Counted from the first letter of the stretch, positions 15,003 through 23,074 are shown. The stretch: DNA of 64,000 nucleotides from Streptomyces sp. NRRL B-24484 (GCF_000717715.1 NZ_JOAI01000019.1:62001-126000), one strand, 5' to 3'. The notes: generated by a model not told the origin, from the letters alone. Numbers and translations: made by a program.

Positions 15003-17306
15003 TTACCCTGCACCCGACGGTGCACGCCCGCGCGGTGTGCCCGCGGGCGTGTCGCGGTGGCCGGGGCGGCCGGTCCCGTATCGTGCCGTGCCACCCGGTG
15101 CGATGTCCAGGACGAGGACGGCGATGTCGTCGGTGTGCCGGCCCGCGGGCCAGCTGTGGCGGACGAGTTCGTCGATGAGCCGGTCGGGTGGGTCGGCGCG
15201 GTGCTCGCCGAGCAGCCCGGCCAGCGCGGCCGCGGTGCGGGAGGCGTCCGTGCCGGGGAGTTCGACCAGCCCGTCGGTGTAGAGGACCAGCAGCGTGCCG
15301 TCGAGGAGCGGGAGGGTGGTGAGCGGGTAGCCCGCCGACGTGGCAGCGCCGAGCAGCGGGCCGGACTCGACGGTCAGCACGTGGGCCCGCCCGCCCGGGC
15401 GGCGCAGCAGCGGCGGCGGGTGCCCGGCGGAGGCGACGGTGGCCTGCCGGCGGACCAGGTCGAGCTGGACGTAGAGGCAGGAGACCAGCAGATCGCTGTC
15501 GAGGTCGGCGAGCAGCCGGTTGGTGCGGGCGAGCACCTGGTCCGGGGCGGCCCCGGCGGTCGCGTGGGCGTGGACGGCGGTGCGGACCTGGCCCATCAGG
15601 GCGGCCGCGGTGGTGTTGTGGCCCTGCACGTCGCCGATGACGGCTGCCGCGGTGCGCTCGTCGAGCCGGACGAAGTCGTAGAAGTCGCCGCCGACGTCCA
15701 GACCGCGGGTGGCGGGCAGGTACCGGGAGGCCACCGCGATGCCGGGGACGCGGGGGAGGGAGCGGGGCAGCAGGGCGTGCTGGAGGTCGTCGGCGAGGTC
15801 GTGCTTGGCGTCGTACAGGCGGGCACGGTCCACCGCCTGGGCCAGCAGGCCGGCCAGCGAGGTGAGAACGGCTCGCTCGCCGGAGTCGAAGGCCCGGGGG
15901 CGGTCGTACGAGAGGATGCAGACGCCGACGGGCCGGCCGGTGACGGTCAGCGGGAGCACCGCCCAGGCCCGTTTGCCGCTCATCCGCGGGGCGCCGGGGT
16001 ACTGGTCGGCCAGCTGGCCCGCGTCGGAGAAGAACGCCGGGGTGCCGGTGGCGAGCACCTGGCCGGCCGGGGTGAGCCGGGTGTCGAGCGGCAGGCCGTC
16101 CAGCCGGGCGATGCTGGCGGCGCTGTAGCCGCAGTGGCCGATGATCTTCAACCGGCCGGCGTCCGCCGCCGAGAGGACGAGCCCGTCCGCACCGAACGCC
16201 GGCAGCACCTGGTCGGCGACCATCTCCACGACGTCGCGGACCCCGACGGCCTCGGTGAGCGCGGCGGCGAGGTGCATCAGCTGGTACAGACGGCCGCCCC
16301 GGCGCTCCCCGTCCGGCCGGGTCACCTGCGCGGGGTCGGCGCCCTCCGCACCGGGGTCGGCGGGCACGCGGACGACACGGACGCTGATGCCCGTGTGGTC
16401 CGGGTAGAGCCGGAAGTCCAGCCAGGTGTCGGGCGGCCGCAGCGCGCTGAACGCGGCGGGCTCCCGGGTGATCACGGCGGTGCGGTAGCGGTCCTCGACG
16501 GCCGGGTCGTCCAGCCACGGCAGGGCCAGCCACGGCAGCGCACCGACGAGCTGCTCCGGGCTGCGGCCCAGCAGCTCGGCGGCGCCGGCACTGGCGTAGG
16601 CGATCCGGCCCTCCAGGTCGAGGGCGAGGCTGGCCCCGGGCAGCCGCTCGGCGAAGTCCGCGGCGGCCAGTTCCGGCTGGGCCGCACCCTGACGCGACGG
16701 CAGATCGGGTGCGGTGCGCGGTGTGCCGGGCAGGGCCGGCGGCTGCGCCGCGTCGTCGAGGAGCCGGGCGAGCCGGCGGCCCAGGTTGCCGATGTGGCCG
16801 CGTTCACGGGTGGTGGCGCGCTGCGGGTGGTCGGCGGGGAAGAGCAGCAGCAGGGCGCCCCAGGTCTTCCGGGCCCCGGCGAGCGGCGCCGCGGCGAGGG
16901 CCAGCGGGTACGGCAGGGAGGCGGCGAGCCGCGGGTAGGCGCGGGCGAGGTCCTGCTGCGAGCCCACCCAGACGAACTCGTCCTGCCGGACGGCGTCACA
17001 GACCGGCAGCGGCGCCGTGAGCGGGACGTGCCGCCAGGCCGCGGTCAGCCCCGAGGGCAGGCCGAAGGCGACCGCCATCACCAGGACGGGCTCCCGGTCG
17101 AGGAGGTACACGGCGCCGGCGGACGCACCCGTCCGGCGCACGGTCGCGGTCAGGGCCGCGTCCAGCTCCGCGTCCGGGTCCGGTGCGTCCGGCGCCGGAG
17201 CGGGCGCGGCCGGTACGGGCTCCGCGCTGCAGGGTGTCGTCCTCGTCGCGTCGGTGTCGTTGGTCCGCGCGGTGGTCTTCGGGGTCTTCTCGGCAGAGGT
17301 GTCCAT
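15003..17306 (-). CDS. GAF-PAS-GAF-PP2C (SpoIIE/RsbU-type) phosphatase
   Basis: A 767-residue regulator. First GAF-like domain about 45-185, PAS about 205-310 (LALDLEGRIAYASAGAAELL), second GAF about 345-500, then a PP2C SIM domain (about 535-745) with DVGGDFYDFVRL, VIGDVQGHNTTAAALMG, SAGHPPPLLRR, LVLYTDGLVELPG and HTDDIAVLVL, which supply the metal-binding Asp residues. Such phosphatases dephosphorylate STAS proteins and so switch on sigma factors. Several STAS proteins are encoded within 12 kb. GGAGG precedes the ATG. No HATPase domain is fused. Signals for the GAF/PAS part are unknown. Confidence 0.92.
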   Translation of the reverse strand: MDTSAEKTPKTTARTNDTDATRTTPCSAEPVPAAPAPAPDAPDPDAELDAALTATVRRTGASAGAVYLLDREPVLVMAVAFGLPSGLTAAWRHVPLTAPLPVCDAVRQDEFVWVGSQQDLARAYPRLAASLPYPLALAAAPLAGARKTWGALLLLFPADHPQRATTRERGHIGNLGRRLARLLDDAAQPPALPGTPRTAPDLPSRQGAAQPELAAADFAERLPGASLALDLEGRIAYASAGAAELLGRSPEQLVGALPWLALPWLDDPAVEDRYRTAVITREPAAFSALRPPDTWLDFRLYPDHTGISVRVVRVPADPGAEGADPAQVTRPDGERRGGRLYQLMHLAAALTEAVGVRDVVEMVADQVLPAFGADGLVLSAADAGRLKIIGHCGYSAASIARLDGLPLDTRLTPAGQVLATGTPAFFSDAGQLADQYPGAPRMSGKRAWAVLPLTVTGRPVGVCILSYDRPRAFDSGERAVLTSLAGLLAQAVDRARLYDAKHDLADDLQHALLPRSLPRVPGIAVASRYLPATRGLDVGGDFYDFVRLDERTAAAVIGDVQGHNTTAAALMGQVRTAVHAHATAGAAPDQVLARTNRLLADLDSDLLVSCLYVQLDLVRRQATVASAGHPPPLLRRPGGRAHVLTVESGPLLGAATSAGYPLTTLPLLDGTLLVLYTDGLVELPGTDASRTAAALAGLLGEHRADPPDRLIDELVRHSWPAGRHTDDIAVLVLDIAPGGTARYGTGRPGHRDTPAGTPRGRAPSGAG

Positions 17307-17434
17307 CAGCGGTGCCTCCGGACGCGCCGGCGGCCCGGTGACCGGGCCGCCGGGCCTGCGGGGAGAGGCGGTGCGGCCCCGGAGCGGCGGCGGCGCCCGT
17401 CGGCGCCGGCCGTCCTCCGCGGACCGCCGGTCCC

Positions 17435-17758
17435 TCAGCGGCCGAGCGCGTTGGCGAGCTGCTTCTTGGTCATCTTTGAACGGCCGTGGATGTTGCGCTG
17501 CTTGGCCTCGTTGTAGAGCTGGTCGTACGCGGGCCCCCGGGCGCCGGAGTGCGAGTGCCGCCCACCGCGCCGGGAGGACGACATGTCCTCCGTGGACGAG
17601 CGGCTGGCGGTCTTCGACTCACCGTGCCGGGCGCGTTCCTTGTTGACCGTCCGGGCCGCGATCGCCTTCGCCCGCTCCTCGTTCTCGCCGCGGTCCAGCG
17701 CACTGTCCTTGATGTGCTCGTACTGGCGTTCCCGCTTCTTGCTCGAACCGGCCGGCAT
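17435..17758 (-). CDS. small basic protein with Rho-N-like C-terminus ('plasmid stabilization protein' type)
   Basis: A 107-residue, highly charged protein. The first half (SKKRERQYEHIKDSALDRG, ERAKAIAARTVNKERARHGE) matches a conserved actinobacterial family often annotated as plasmid stabilization protein. The C-terminus LYNEAKQRNIHGRSKMTKKQ followed by LANALGR is a Rho termination factor N-terminal-like (SAP-like) helix pair. It probably binds nucleic acid. There is no evidence of a plasmid here. GAGGAGG precedes the ATG, and a GGGTAG-type promoter lies 46 nt upstream. Stress-linked expression inferred. Confidence 0.85.
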   Translation of the reverse strand: MPAGSSKKRERQYEHIKDSALDRGENEERAKAIAARTVNKERARHGESKTASRSSTEDMSSSRRGGRHSHSGARGPAYDQLYNEAKQRNIHGRSKMTKKQLANALGR

Positions 17759-17803
17759 GGCTCCTCCTCGGGCTCGCTGGTGCCGTGCTGCCTGGCGGCG
17801 CGC

Positions 17804-17828
17804 CTACCCCCGGGGGCCCCGCTCACGC
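17804..17828 (-). promoter_or_regulatory. stress-sigma-like promoter, GCGT-N15-GGGTAG (minus strand)
   Basis: On the minus strand, GCGT (plus 17825-17828), 15 nt, then GGGTAG (plus 17804-17809) followed by GCGC, 46 nt upstream of the Rho-N-like gene. Near-identical to the copies at 11542 and 21409. Confidence 0.5.
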
Positions 17829-17840
17829 ATGCGCGCACGG

Positions 17841-17876
17841 CGGAGGGCCGCCGCGGCGCACCGCGGCGGCCCTCCG
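17841..17876 (-). terminator. strong terminator hairpin after the SRPBCC gene
   Basis: A 16-bp perfect stem (17841-17856 with 17861-17876) and 4-nt loop CGCA, starting 11 nt after the stop of the minus-strand gene at 17888. Confidence 0.9.
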
Positions 17877-17887
17877 TTCCCGTGCGG

Positions 17888-18352
17888 TCAGGAGCTGCCG
17901 GGGGAGATCCGGCCGCGCCATCCGCCGTTCTCCAGGCGCCTCTCCTCGACGAAGGACTTGAAGCGGCGCAGGTCGCCCTTGACCCGGCGGTCGACCATCC
18001 CCATCATGTCGGCGGCCTTCTCGGCGACGCCGTCCGGTTCGAAGTCCATCGCCAGCCGCACCATCGTGTGGTGGTCGTCGAGACGCCGGAACGTCACCAC
18101 GCCCATCTGCTGGACGTCCCCGCCGACGGTGCGCCAGGCGATCTTCTCGTCGGGCAGCTGGTCGACGATCTCGGTGTCGAACTCGCGGCTCACCCCGGCG
18201 ACCTTGGTCTTCCAGTGGGTGTGCCGCTCGTCGATCTGGGTGACCTCCTCGACGCCTTCCATGAAGCGCGGGAAATCCTCGAACTGCGTCCACTGGTTGT
18301 ACGCGGTGTGCAGCGGAACCTCGACCTCGACGGACTCTTGAACCATGCTCAT
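17888..18352 (-). CDS. SRPBCC (polyketide cyclase/START-like) protein
   Basis: A 154-residue SRPBCC-fold protein: SVEVEVPLHTAYNQWTQFED at the start, FPRFMEGVEEVTQIDERHTH, WKTKVAGVSREFDTEIVDQL, KIAWRTVGG, GVVTFRRLDDHHTMVRLAMD, and a C-terminal helix GDLRRFKSFVEERR. The pattern is that of the COQ10/cyclase-dehydrase subfamily, which binds hydrophobic ligands; no catalytic residues can be assigned. It resembles many stand-alone stress-island proteins of Streptomyces. Followed directly by a 16-bp terminator hairpin. Cytoplasmic. Confidence 0.88.
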   Translation of the reverse strand: MSMVQESVEVEVPLHTAYNQWTQFEDFPRFMEGVEEVTQIDERHTHWKTKVAGVSREFDTEIVDQLPDEKIAWRTVGGDVQQMGVVTFRRLDDHHTMVRLAMDFEPDGVAEKAADMMGMVDRRVKGDLRRFKSFVEERRLENGGWRGRISPGSS

Positions 18353-18579
18353 GCCGGGCCTCCAGTCTTCTCGTCCAACAGGTCCGCGGGGCGTCTGCCC
18401 GGCCGACCCGGGTTCTAACGGGCCGCCCCGGGTCAGTACCGACCGGTCCGCCGGTGATTGGTGCCGCCCGGGGCGTTTCGCCTTCGTTCAGGGGTGCAGC
18501 CTCGAAGGGAGAGGGCGCGTCGCCGAGCCTCCCGGCACCGGCTCGCCGCCCCCTGCCGCCGCCGAGGAAGAGGTCCGTC

Positions 18580-19338
18580 ATGGCCTGCCCCGTACGTTCC
18601 GCGCCGACGCCCCAGGGCCGGCCCCCGCCCGCGCCCCCGTCTCCCTCCGCGGGCCCCTCTCCGCCCGCGCTTCCGTCTCCCTCCGCGGCCGCGGCATCGG
18701 CCGCCGCCGCGTCGAGGCGCTCCGCGGACCGGGCGTACGGGGCCTGGCTGAGGATGACCGGCCTGGCCGACGGCGGTGCGCCCCGGGAGGTCCGGGTGGC
18801 GGCCGGTGTCCTGGACGCGGTCACCACCGACCTGTGGGGCACCGCCGTCCGCTGTCTGGCCGCCTGCCTCCACGGGGCCGGGGCCCCCGCCCTGCTGCCG
18901 CCGGGCCGCACCGCGCGGGTGCTGGTCCAGATCGCGCTCGCCGTCGCCCCCGACCCCGCGGCGACCGCGGACCCGGATGCCGCGCCTGCCCCGGGGGGTG
19001 GGACCGCCGCCCCGGACACCGTCCGCCGGGCCGTCGCCTTCATGGAGACCCATGCGGCCGAGGACATCGTGCTCGCCGACATCGCCGGGGCCGCCTTCGT
19101 CACGCCGCGCGCCCTGCAGTACGCCTTCCGCCGCCACCTGGACACCACACCACTGACGCACCTGCGCCGTGTGCGCCTCGACGGTGCCCACCGGGACCTG
19201 CTGGCCGCCGACCCGGTGACCAGCACCGTGACCGAGATCGCCGCCCGCTGGGGCTTCGCCCACACCGGCCGGTTCGCCGCCTCCTACCGCGAGGTCTACC
19301 GTGCCGCCCCGCGGACCACGCTCGGCCTCCCGGCCTGA
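18580..19338 (+). CDS. AraC-family regulator lacking its sensing domain
   Basis: A 252-residue protein with a complete C-terminal double HTH (about 145-248: IVLADIAGAAFVTPRALQYA, TTPLTHLRRVRLDGAHRDLL, EIAARWGFAHTGRFAASYRE) closely parallel to the AraC protein at 9660. In place of the cupin domain the N-terminus has about 45 residues of Pro/Ser/Ala repeats, from duplicated GTCTCCCTCCGCGG stretches in the DNA. Residues 55-125 match the linker region of the longer paralogue. It may be a constitutive or dominant-negative relative. Start at ATG behind GAGGAAGAGG; an earlier ATG at 18454 is less likely. Confidence 0.8.
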   Translation: MACPVRSAPTPQGRPPPAPPSPSAGPSPPALPSPSAAAASAAAASRRSADRAYGAWLRMTGLADGGAPREVRVAAGVLDAVTTDLWGTAVRCLAACLHGAGAPALLPPGRTARVLVQIALAVAPDPAATADPDAAPAPGGGTAAPDTVRRAVAFMETHAAEDIVLADIAGAAFVTPRALQYAFRRHLDTTPLTHLRRVRLDGAHRDLLAADPVTSTVTEIAARWGFAHTGRFAASYREVYRAAPRTTLGLPA

Positions 19339-19470
19339 ACCGCCCGCCGCTCGGACGCGGGGCCGTCCGCACCCGGTGGAGCACACCGGGCGGACCACCC
19401 CGGACCGCACCACCACCCCGTCCAGCCGGCGGGCCGTCACCGACCCGCACCGACCCGGAGGACACCATCC

Positions 19471-20628
19471 ATGGACCTCGGCTTCCTGCACCCACTGATC
19501 GACCGGCCCGGCCCCTGGGCCACCGTCTGCCTCGACTCCTCGCGCACCACCGAGGACGCCCGACAGCGCCAGGTGCTGCTGCAGCGGGCGGCGGTACGCG
19601 AACTCGCCGACCGGGGGGCCGACCCCCTCACCTGCCGGGCGGTCGGCGAACACCTCGCGGACGAGCCCGTCTCGGGCTCCCCGCCCGGCCGGGTCCTGTT
19701 CGCGGCCGGCGGCGAGGTCGTGCTCGACGTCCCGCTGACCACCGCACCCCCGTCCGTGGAGACCGCGTGGGGCCCGCTGCCGCACCTCGCCCCGCTGCTG
19801 GGCCGGATCGAGGCGGCGGCCGCCGACTGCCTGGTCGCCGCGGTCGACCGCACCGGCGCCGACCTGGAGGTACGCCGGTTCGGCCGGCCGCAGCCGCTCG
19901 GCACCGTCGACGGCACGACCTGGCAGGGCAGGGGCCACCGCGCCCCGCCCACGGACCGCTACGAGTGGCACTACCGGCACCGCGAGCAGGACGCCTGGGA
20001 CCGCTCCGCCGACACCATCGCCGACCATCTCGCCGAGGCCCGTTCGGCCTGCGGCGCGGGCTTCGTCGTCCTCACCGGCGACGCGCGCGAACGGCGGGCC
20101 GTCCACGAGCGGCTGCCGCAGGACCTGCAGCCGCTCACCGTCGAGGTGGACGGCGGCGGCCGGGCCGACGGCATCCACTCCGAGGCCTTCGGGCGGCGGC
20201 TCGACGAGGCGTGGCGGGAGTTCGACCGGCAGCACGCGGCCGAGATCCTCGAACGGTTCCGCAACGGCACCGGCCGCCCCGGTGAGCACGGCACGGACGG
20301 CACCGGCACCGAGACCGCACCGGGAGCCTCGGCCGAGGGCGTCCCCGCCGTCACGGCCGCCGCCCAGCAGCACCGGCTCGCCACCCTGCTGCTCGGCGAG
20401 GACGGGCCGGACACCGGCCGCGAGGTCTGGATCGGACCCGACCCCGGGCACATCGGCACGGACCGCGGCGCGGTGCGCAGCATGGGTGTGCCGGATCCCG
20501 TGCGCGTACCGGCCGGCGACGCGCTGCTGCGCTGCGCGATCGCCTCGCGTGCCGAGGCGATCGTGGTGCCGGACGGCGTCGAGGGGCCGGTCGGCGGCGT
20601 GGGCGCCGTGCTGCGCTGGCGGAGCTGA
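19471..20628 (+). CDS. baeRF family-2 (Vms1-type, Rv2629-like) ribosome-rescue protein
   Basis: A 385-residue protein matching the bacterial archaeo-eukaryotic release factor family 2: N-terminal domain (WATVCLDSSRTTEDARQRQV), middle domain with AAAADCLVAAVDRTGADLEV, then TDRYEWHYRHREQDAWDRSA, and a C-terminal eL30-like domain ending VVPDGVEGPVGGVGAVLRW. Family relatives include M. tuberculosis Rv2629, a DosR-regulon protein, and eukaryotic Vms1, which releases peptidyl-tRNA from stalled ribosomes. The GGQ-like catalytic loop is not obvious by eye. GGAGG precedes the ATG. No GGGCCGNNGGTCCC box is visible upstream. Confidence 0.8.
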   Translation: MDLGFLHPLIDRPGPWATVCLDSSRTTEDARQRQVLLQRAAVRELADRGADPLTCRAVGEHLADEPVSGSPPGRVLFAAGGEVVLDVPLTTAPPSVETAWGPLPHLAPLLGRIEAAAADCLVAAVDRTGADLEVRRFGRPQPLGTVDGTTWQGRGHRAPPTDRYEWHYRHREQDAWDRSADTIADHLAEARSACGAGFVVLTGDARERRAVHERLPQDLQPLTVEVDGGGRADGIHSEAFGRRLDEAWREFDRQHAAEILERFRNGTGRPGEHGTDGTGTETAPGASAEGVPAVTAAAQQHRLATLLLGEDGPDTGREVWIGPDPGHIGTDRGAVRSMGVPDPVRVPAGDALLRCAIASRAEAIVVPDGVEGPVGGVGAVLRWRS

Positions 20629-20860
20629 ACCCGTGCCGGCCCGGCTCGCCGGTGACGGAGAGGCCGCAGGGGTGGCCGTGGAAGCGGGTGCGGGTGCGGG
20701 TTTGCCGGGTGCTTCCGGGGGCAGACGAACGGCACCTTCGCAGGTGGGTCCGGCACCGTCCGCCGGAGCACCGTGTCGACCGGTCTTCCCTCGGTGGTCG
20801 GCACGGCGGCGGACGGTGCCGGCACCGCGATGCGTTCCTCGACCCGGCGCCGCCGTGACC

Positions 20861-20897
20861 GGAGCGGCCGCTGTCCACGGCGGGCGGCGGCCGCTCC
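20861..20897. terminator. terminator hairpin between convergent genes
   Basis: An 11-bp perfect stem (20861-20871 with 20887-20897) and 15-nt loop, between the baeRF2 gene and the minus-strand gene at 20904. The other 230 bases of the gap hold no gene that I can see. Confidence 0.6.
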
Positions 20898-20903
20898 ACG
20901 GTG

Positions 20904-21302
20904 TCAGTCCTGCGGCTGTTCCTCCGCCTCGGGCGGCAGGTCGACCTGCTCGACCCGGCGGGTCCGGACGGCACGCTCCTCCGGGCCCAGCCCGACCGTC
21001 TCCCCGTCGGCCGCACCGGTGGTGTCCCGGCGTTCGTCGTCCAGGGCCAGCCGACCGGCCTCGGGGTCGGGCGGACCCCCGATGGCGCCGGCCGCGTCGA
21101 CCTCCGGCTCCTCCACGGCGAGCCGTTCGTCCAGGGGCAGGCCCGCGGCCTGCTCGGCACCCGTCACCCCGAAGGACTCGGCCGCCACGGGCGCCTCGCC
21201 GGGCACCGGCATCCGCTGCAAGTCCTCGGCCCGGCGCGCGGCGGGCGAGCCGTCCTCCAGGTCCGGGACGCCCTCGTCCCCGGGTTCGACGCCGGGGTTC
21301 AT
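20904..21302 (-). CDS. acidic DUF5709-like protein
   Basis: A 132-residue, very acidic and probably disordered protein. SFGVTGAEQAAGLPLDERLA followed by VEEPEV recalls the DUF5709 signature (SLDRRLAREEPDV) of small actinobacterial proteins; later AGRLALDDERRDTTG and GPEERAVRTRRVEQ also fit. Assignment is from memory. The ATG is preceded by GGAAGGAG. Convergent with the baeRF2 gene and divergent from the 62-residue gene, with a GGGTAG-type promoter in the shared region. Function unknown. Confidence 0.7.
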   Translation of the reverse strand: MNPGVEPGDEGVPDLEDGSPAARRAEDLQRMPVPGEAPVAAESFGVTGAEQAAGLPLDERLAVEEPEVDAAGAIGGPPDPEAGRLALDDERRDTTGAADGETVGLGPEERAVRTRRVEQVDLPPEAEEQPQD

Positions 21303-21408
21303 GGTCGCTCCTTCCTGACCGGTCCGTGTGTGCCCCGCCCGTCCGGCGGCAAACCCGCAGGCCAGGGGCTGGAGTACCGCTCCTGACACGTCGTCGGGAG
21401 CGTCCGGC

Positions 21409-21433
21409 GGTTCCCCGGCCGAGGTCCGGGTAG
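21409..21433 (+). promoter_or_regulatory. stress-sigma-like promoter, GGTT-N15-GGGTAG
   Basis: -35-like GGTT at 21409-21412 and -10-like GGGTAG at 21428-21433 followed by GCGC, 47 nt upstream of the 62-residue gene. Confidence 0.5.
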
Positions 21434-21480
21434 GCGCCCGGTGACCGCGAGACAGGGGGACCAGGACCAAGGAGATCGGT

Positions 21481-21669
21481 ATGACCGAGTCGCAGCAGCG
21501 CGACACCCTGGGGATCCGCCAGGACCCGGCCGTCCGGCCCGGCGGCGGTTTCGCCGACCTGCGGCGCACGGCCGAGGGTGCCGGCAGCCGCGAGACGCGT
21601 GCACAGGAGTCGGACGGCGACGCAGCGTGGCGCGACGCAGAGCTCTACGCCGTGCTCGGCGAGGACTGA
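21481..21669 (+). CDS. hypothetical charged 62-residue protein
   Basis: A small hydrophilic protein (TESQQRDTLGIRQDPAVRPG, then ADLRRTAEGAGSRETRAQES, ending ELYAVLGED). AAGGAG lies 6 nt before the ATG and a GGGTAG-type promoter 47 nt upstream, both good arguments that it is real. No membrane segment and no known domain. Followed by a symmetric hairpin. Function unknown; stress-induced expression is inferred only from the promoter. Confidence 0.75.
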   Translation: MTESQQRDTLGIRQDPAVRPGGGFADLRRTAEGAGSRETRAQESDGDAAWRDAELYAVLGED

Positions 21670-21682
21670 CCGCCCCGCCTCC

Positions 21683-21706
21683 GGGCCGGCCCGCACGGGC
21701 CGGCCC
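21683..21706. terminator. terminator hairpin formed by two copies of a self-palindromic decamer
   Basis: GGGCCGGCCC at 21683-21692 and again at 21697-21706 with 4 nt between. Each copy is itself a palindrome, so together they form a 10-bp stem between convergent genes. Confidence 0.75.
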
Positions 21707-21718
21707 GCGCCCGTGCGT

Positions 21719-22360
21719 TCATCCCGTCCCGGCCCCGTCCGGCAACAGCGAGCCGCCGGGGTCGTCTGCGCGCTCGACGGCGAACAGCACGGCCGCGCTG
21801 CGCCGCCAGGGCACGGCACGGCCGGTGAGTGCCTGCGCCGCCCGGGAGCGCAGGGTGCTGCGGCTCCACCGCAGCTGCTCGGCCGTCCGCGGGCGGCAGA
21901 CGGCGGCGAGGTCCAGCAGGGCGCGGTCCCCCGTGGCGGGGGCCGCGCAGCAGAGGGCGTCCCAGAGCAGCGCGTTGTCGCCGGCCAGGGCGTGCACCCG
22001 GCGCAGGTCGGCGAGCAGGGCCCGGCCGTCGGCTGCGGACCGCCCGGGTCGGACACCGGCCGGAGCCGCACAGCGTTCGCGGCGTGCCGTGGCGGGGCCG
22101 GTGCGCGGGCGGGCCGCGAGCAGGCCGAGGATCCAGGCCGCGGGCCCGCGGGACACCGCGGCGAGCCGCTCGGCCGCCGCCGCCACCCCGGGTTCGGCGG
22201 TGCGGCCGGCCAGTGCGGCGAGTTCGGCGGCGAGCAGGCTCTCGCCCTCCCACAGCTCCTGCAGCGTGCTGCGGACGGTCTCCGGAACGCGCCGGCCGGT
22301 GCGGTCGGTGTGGTCGGCGCGGTCGTCGGGGGACGGGCCGTCGGGCGTGCTGGTGCTCAT
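21719..22360 (-). CDS. hypothetical 213-residue helical protein
   Basis: All-helical soluble protein: ETVRSTLQELWEGESLLAAE, LAALAGRTAEPGVAAAAERL, GPAAWILGLLAARPRTG, LLADLRRVHALAGDNALLWD, ALLDLAAVCRPRTAEQLRWS, ending in an acidic Gly-rich tail. No family recognised. The start ATG lies behind GGAGGAG. The open frame continues upstream into the damaged DUF6296-like gene, which probably belongs to the same transcript. Function unknown. Confidence 0.7.
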   Translation of the reverse strand: MSTSTPDGPSPDDRADHTDRTGRRVPETVRSTLQELWEGESLLAAELAALAGRTAEPGVAAAAERLAAVSRGPAAWILGLLAARPRTGPATARRERCAAPAGVRPGRSAADGRALLADLRRVHALAGDNALLWDALCCAAPATGDRALLDLAAVCRPRTAEQLRWSRSTLRSRAAQALTGRAVPWRRSAAVLFAVERADDPGGSLLPDGAGTG

Positions 22361-22440
22361 GTCTCCTCCTCGGTCGGGTGCGGTCTCCGCGAGGCCGGGG
22401 CGTGTGCCCGGCGGCCCCGCCCGGGGAGACCGGCGCGCCG

Positions 22441-22785
22441 TCAGACCGGCGGCCGGGAACGGCGGCATGTGCGTTCCGGCGGTGCCCTCCGCCTGCTCGG
22501 CGTGGGCGGGGGTGCCGGGGCACGGCCGGCCGTCCGGCGTGGTGAGGTACACCAGTCCGTGGTCGTCGGCGAGGGTGAGCGTCGTGCCGTTGCCGGGGTG
22601 AGGTGGTGGACGAGGCCGCCGGGGGCGATCTCGGTGGAGACCCGCCCGTCCGCGGAGCGGTAGAGCGGTCGGCCGTCCGGACCTTCGGTGCCCTGGTACG
22701 CCACGGTGACCACGTCCGTCCCGGCGGTGCCGTCGGGCTCCGGCCGGGGGTACGTCAGCAGCCATGTGCCGGATGCAGTGGGCAT
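22441..22785 (-). pseudogene. DUF6296-like small protein with a one-base frameshift
   Basis: Begins TASGTWLLTYPRPEPDG, TDVVTVAYQGTEGPDGRPLY and RSADGRVSTEIAPGG, the DUF6296-like pattern also seen at 4927. After LVHHLTP the frame degenerates. Adding one base to the 4-base run (plus-strand G run 22595-22598) restores GNGTTLTLADDHGLVYLTTP followed by DGRPCPGTPAHAEQAEG. In the uncorrected frame it stops at 22441. In the corrected frame no stop is met before the next gene, so a second change cannot be excluded. GAGGTGATCCG precedes the ATG. Either a recent pseudogene or a base-calling error. Confidence 0.65.
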
Positions 22786-22833
22786 CGGATCACCTCGTTC
22801 GGCGGCCGCCCGGCCGTGCGGGCGGGGACCGGT

Positions 22834-22862
22834 CGTCCGGGACGCCGAGCGCGTCCCGGACG
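22834..22862. terminator. perfect 12-bp hairpin between divergent small genes
   Basis: Arms 22834-22845 and 22851-22862, loop CGAGC. It lies 49 nt upstream of the DUF6296-like start, so it could also be a regulatory element or an operator. The rest of 22786-23074 holds no gene that I can support. Confidence 0.55.
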
Positions 22863-23074
22863 CCGCGACCCGTCCGGGCGACTCGCAGCCGACGCGGGTC
22901 GGGGGTCCCGGTGGCGGCCCGGCGGGTCACGCGCCCGGGCCCAGCTTCTGCCCGTGGAAGCGGCCGGAAACGGACGGTGCGCACGATGCGGGAGAGGTGG
23001 CCGGACGGTGCTTCACCGCCCGCACGCCGGGTAGCCGTTCACCACTTCCGACCGCGGACCACCTGGAGGAAGCC

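Noticed and set aside
15064..15077. GGGCGGCCGGTCCC, 13 of 14 match to the DevR-like box
   Set aside because: Lies inside the 3' end of the PP2C gene and precedes no start codon, so taken as chance.
18433..22071. Minus-strand open frame of over 1200 codons
   Set aside because: It runs antisense through an AraC gene, the baeRF2 gene and small genes on both strands. No ribosome site; composition is that of a shadow.
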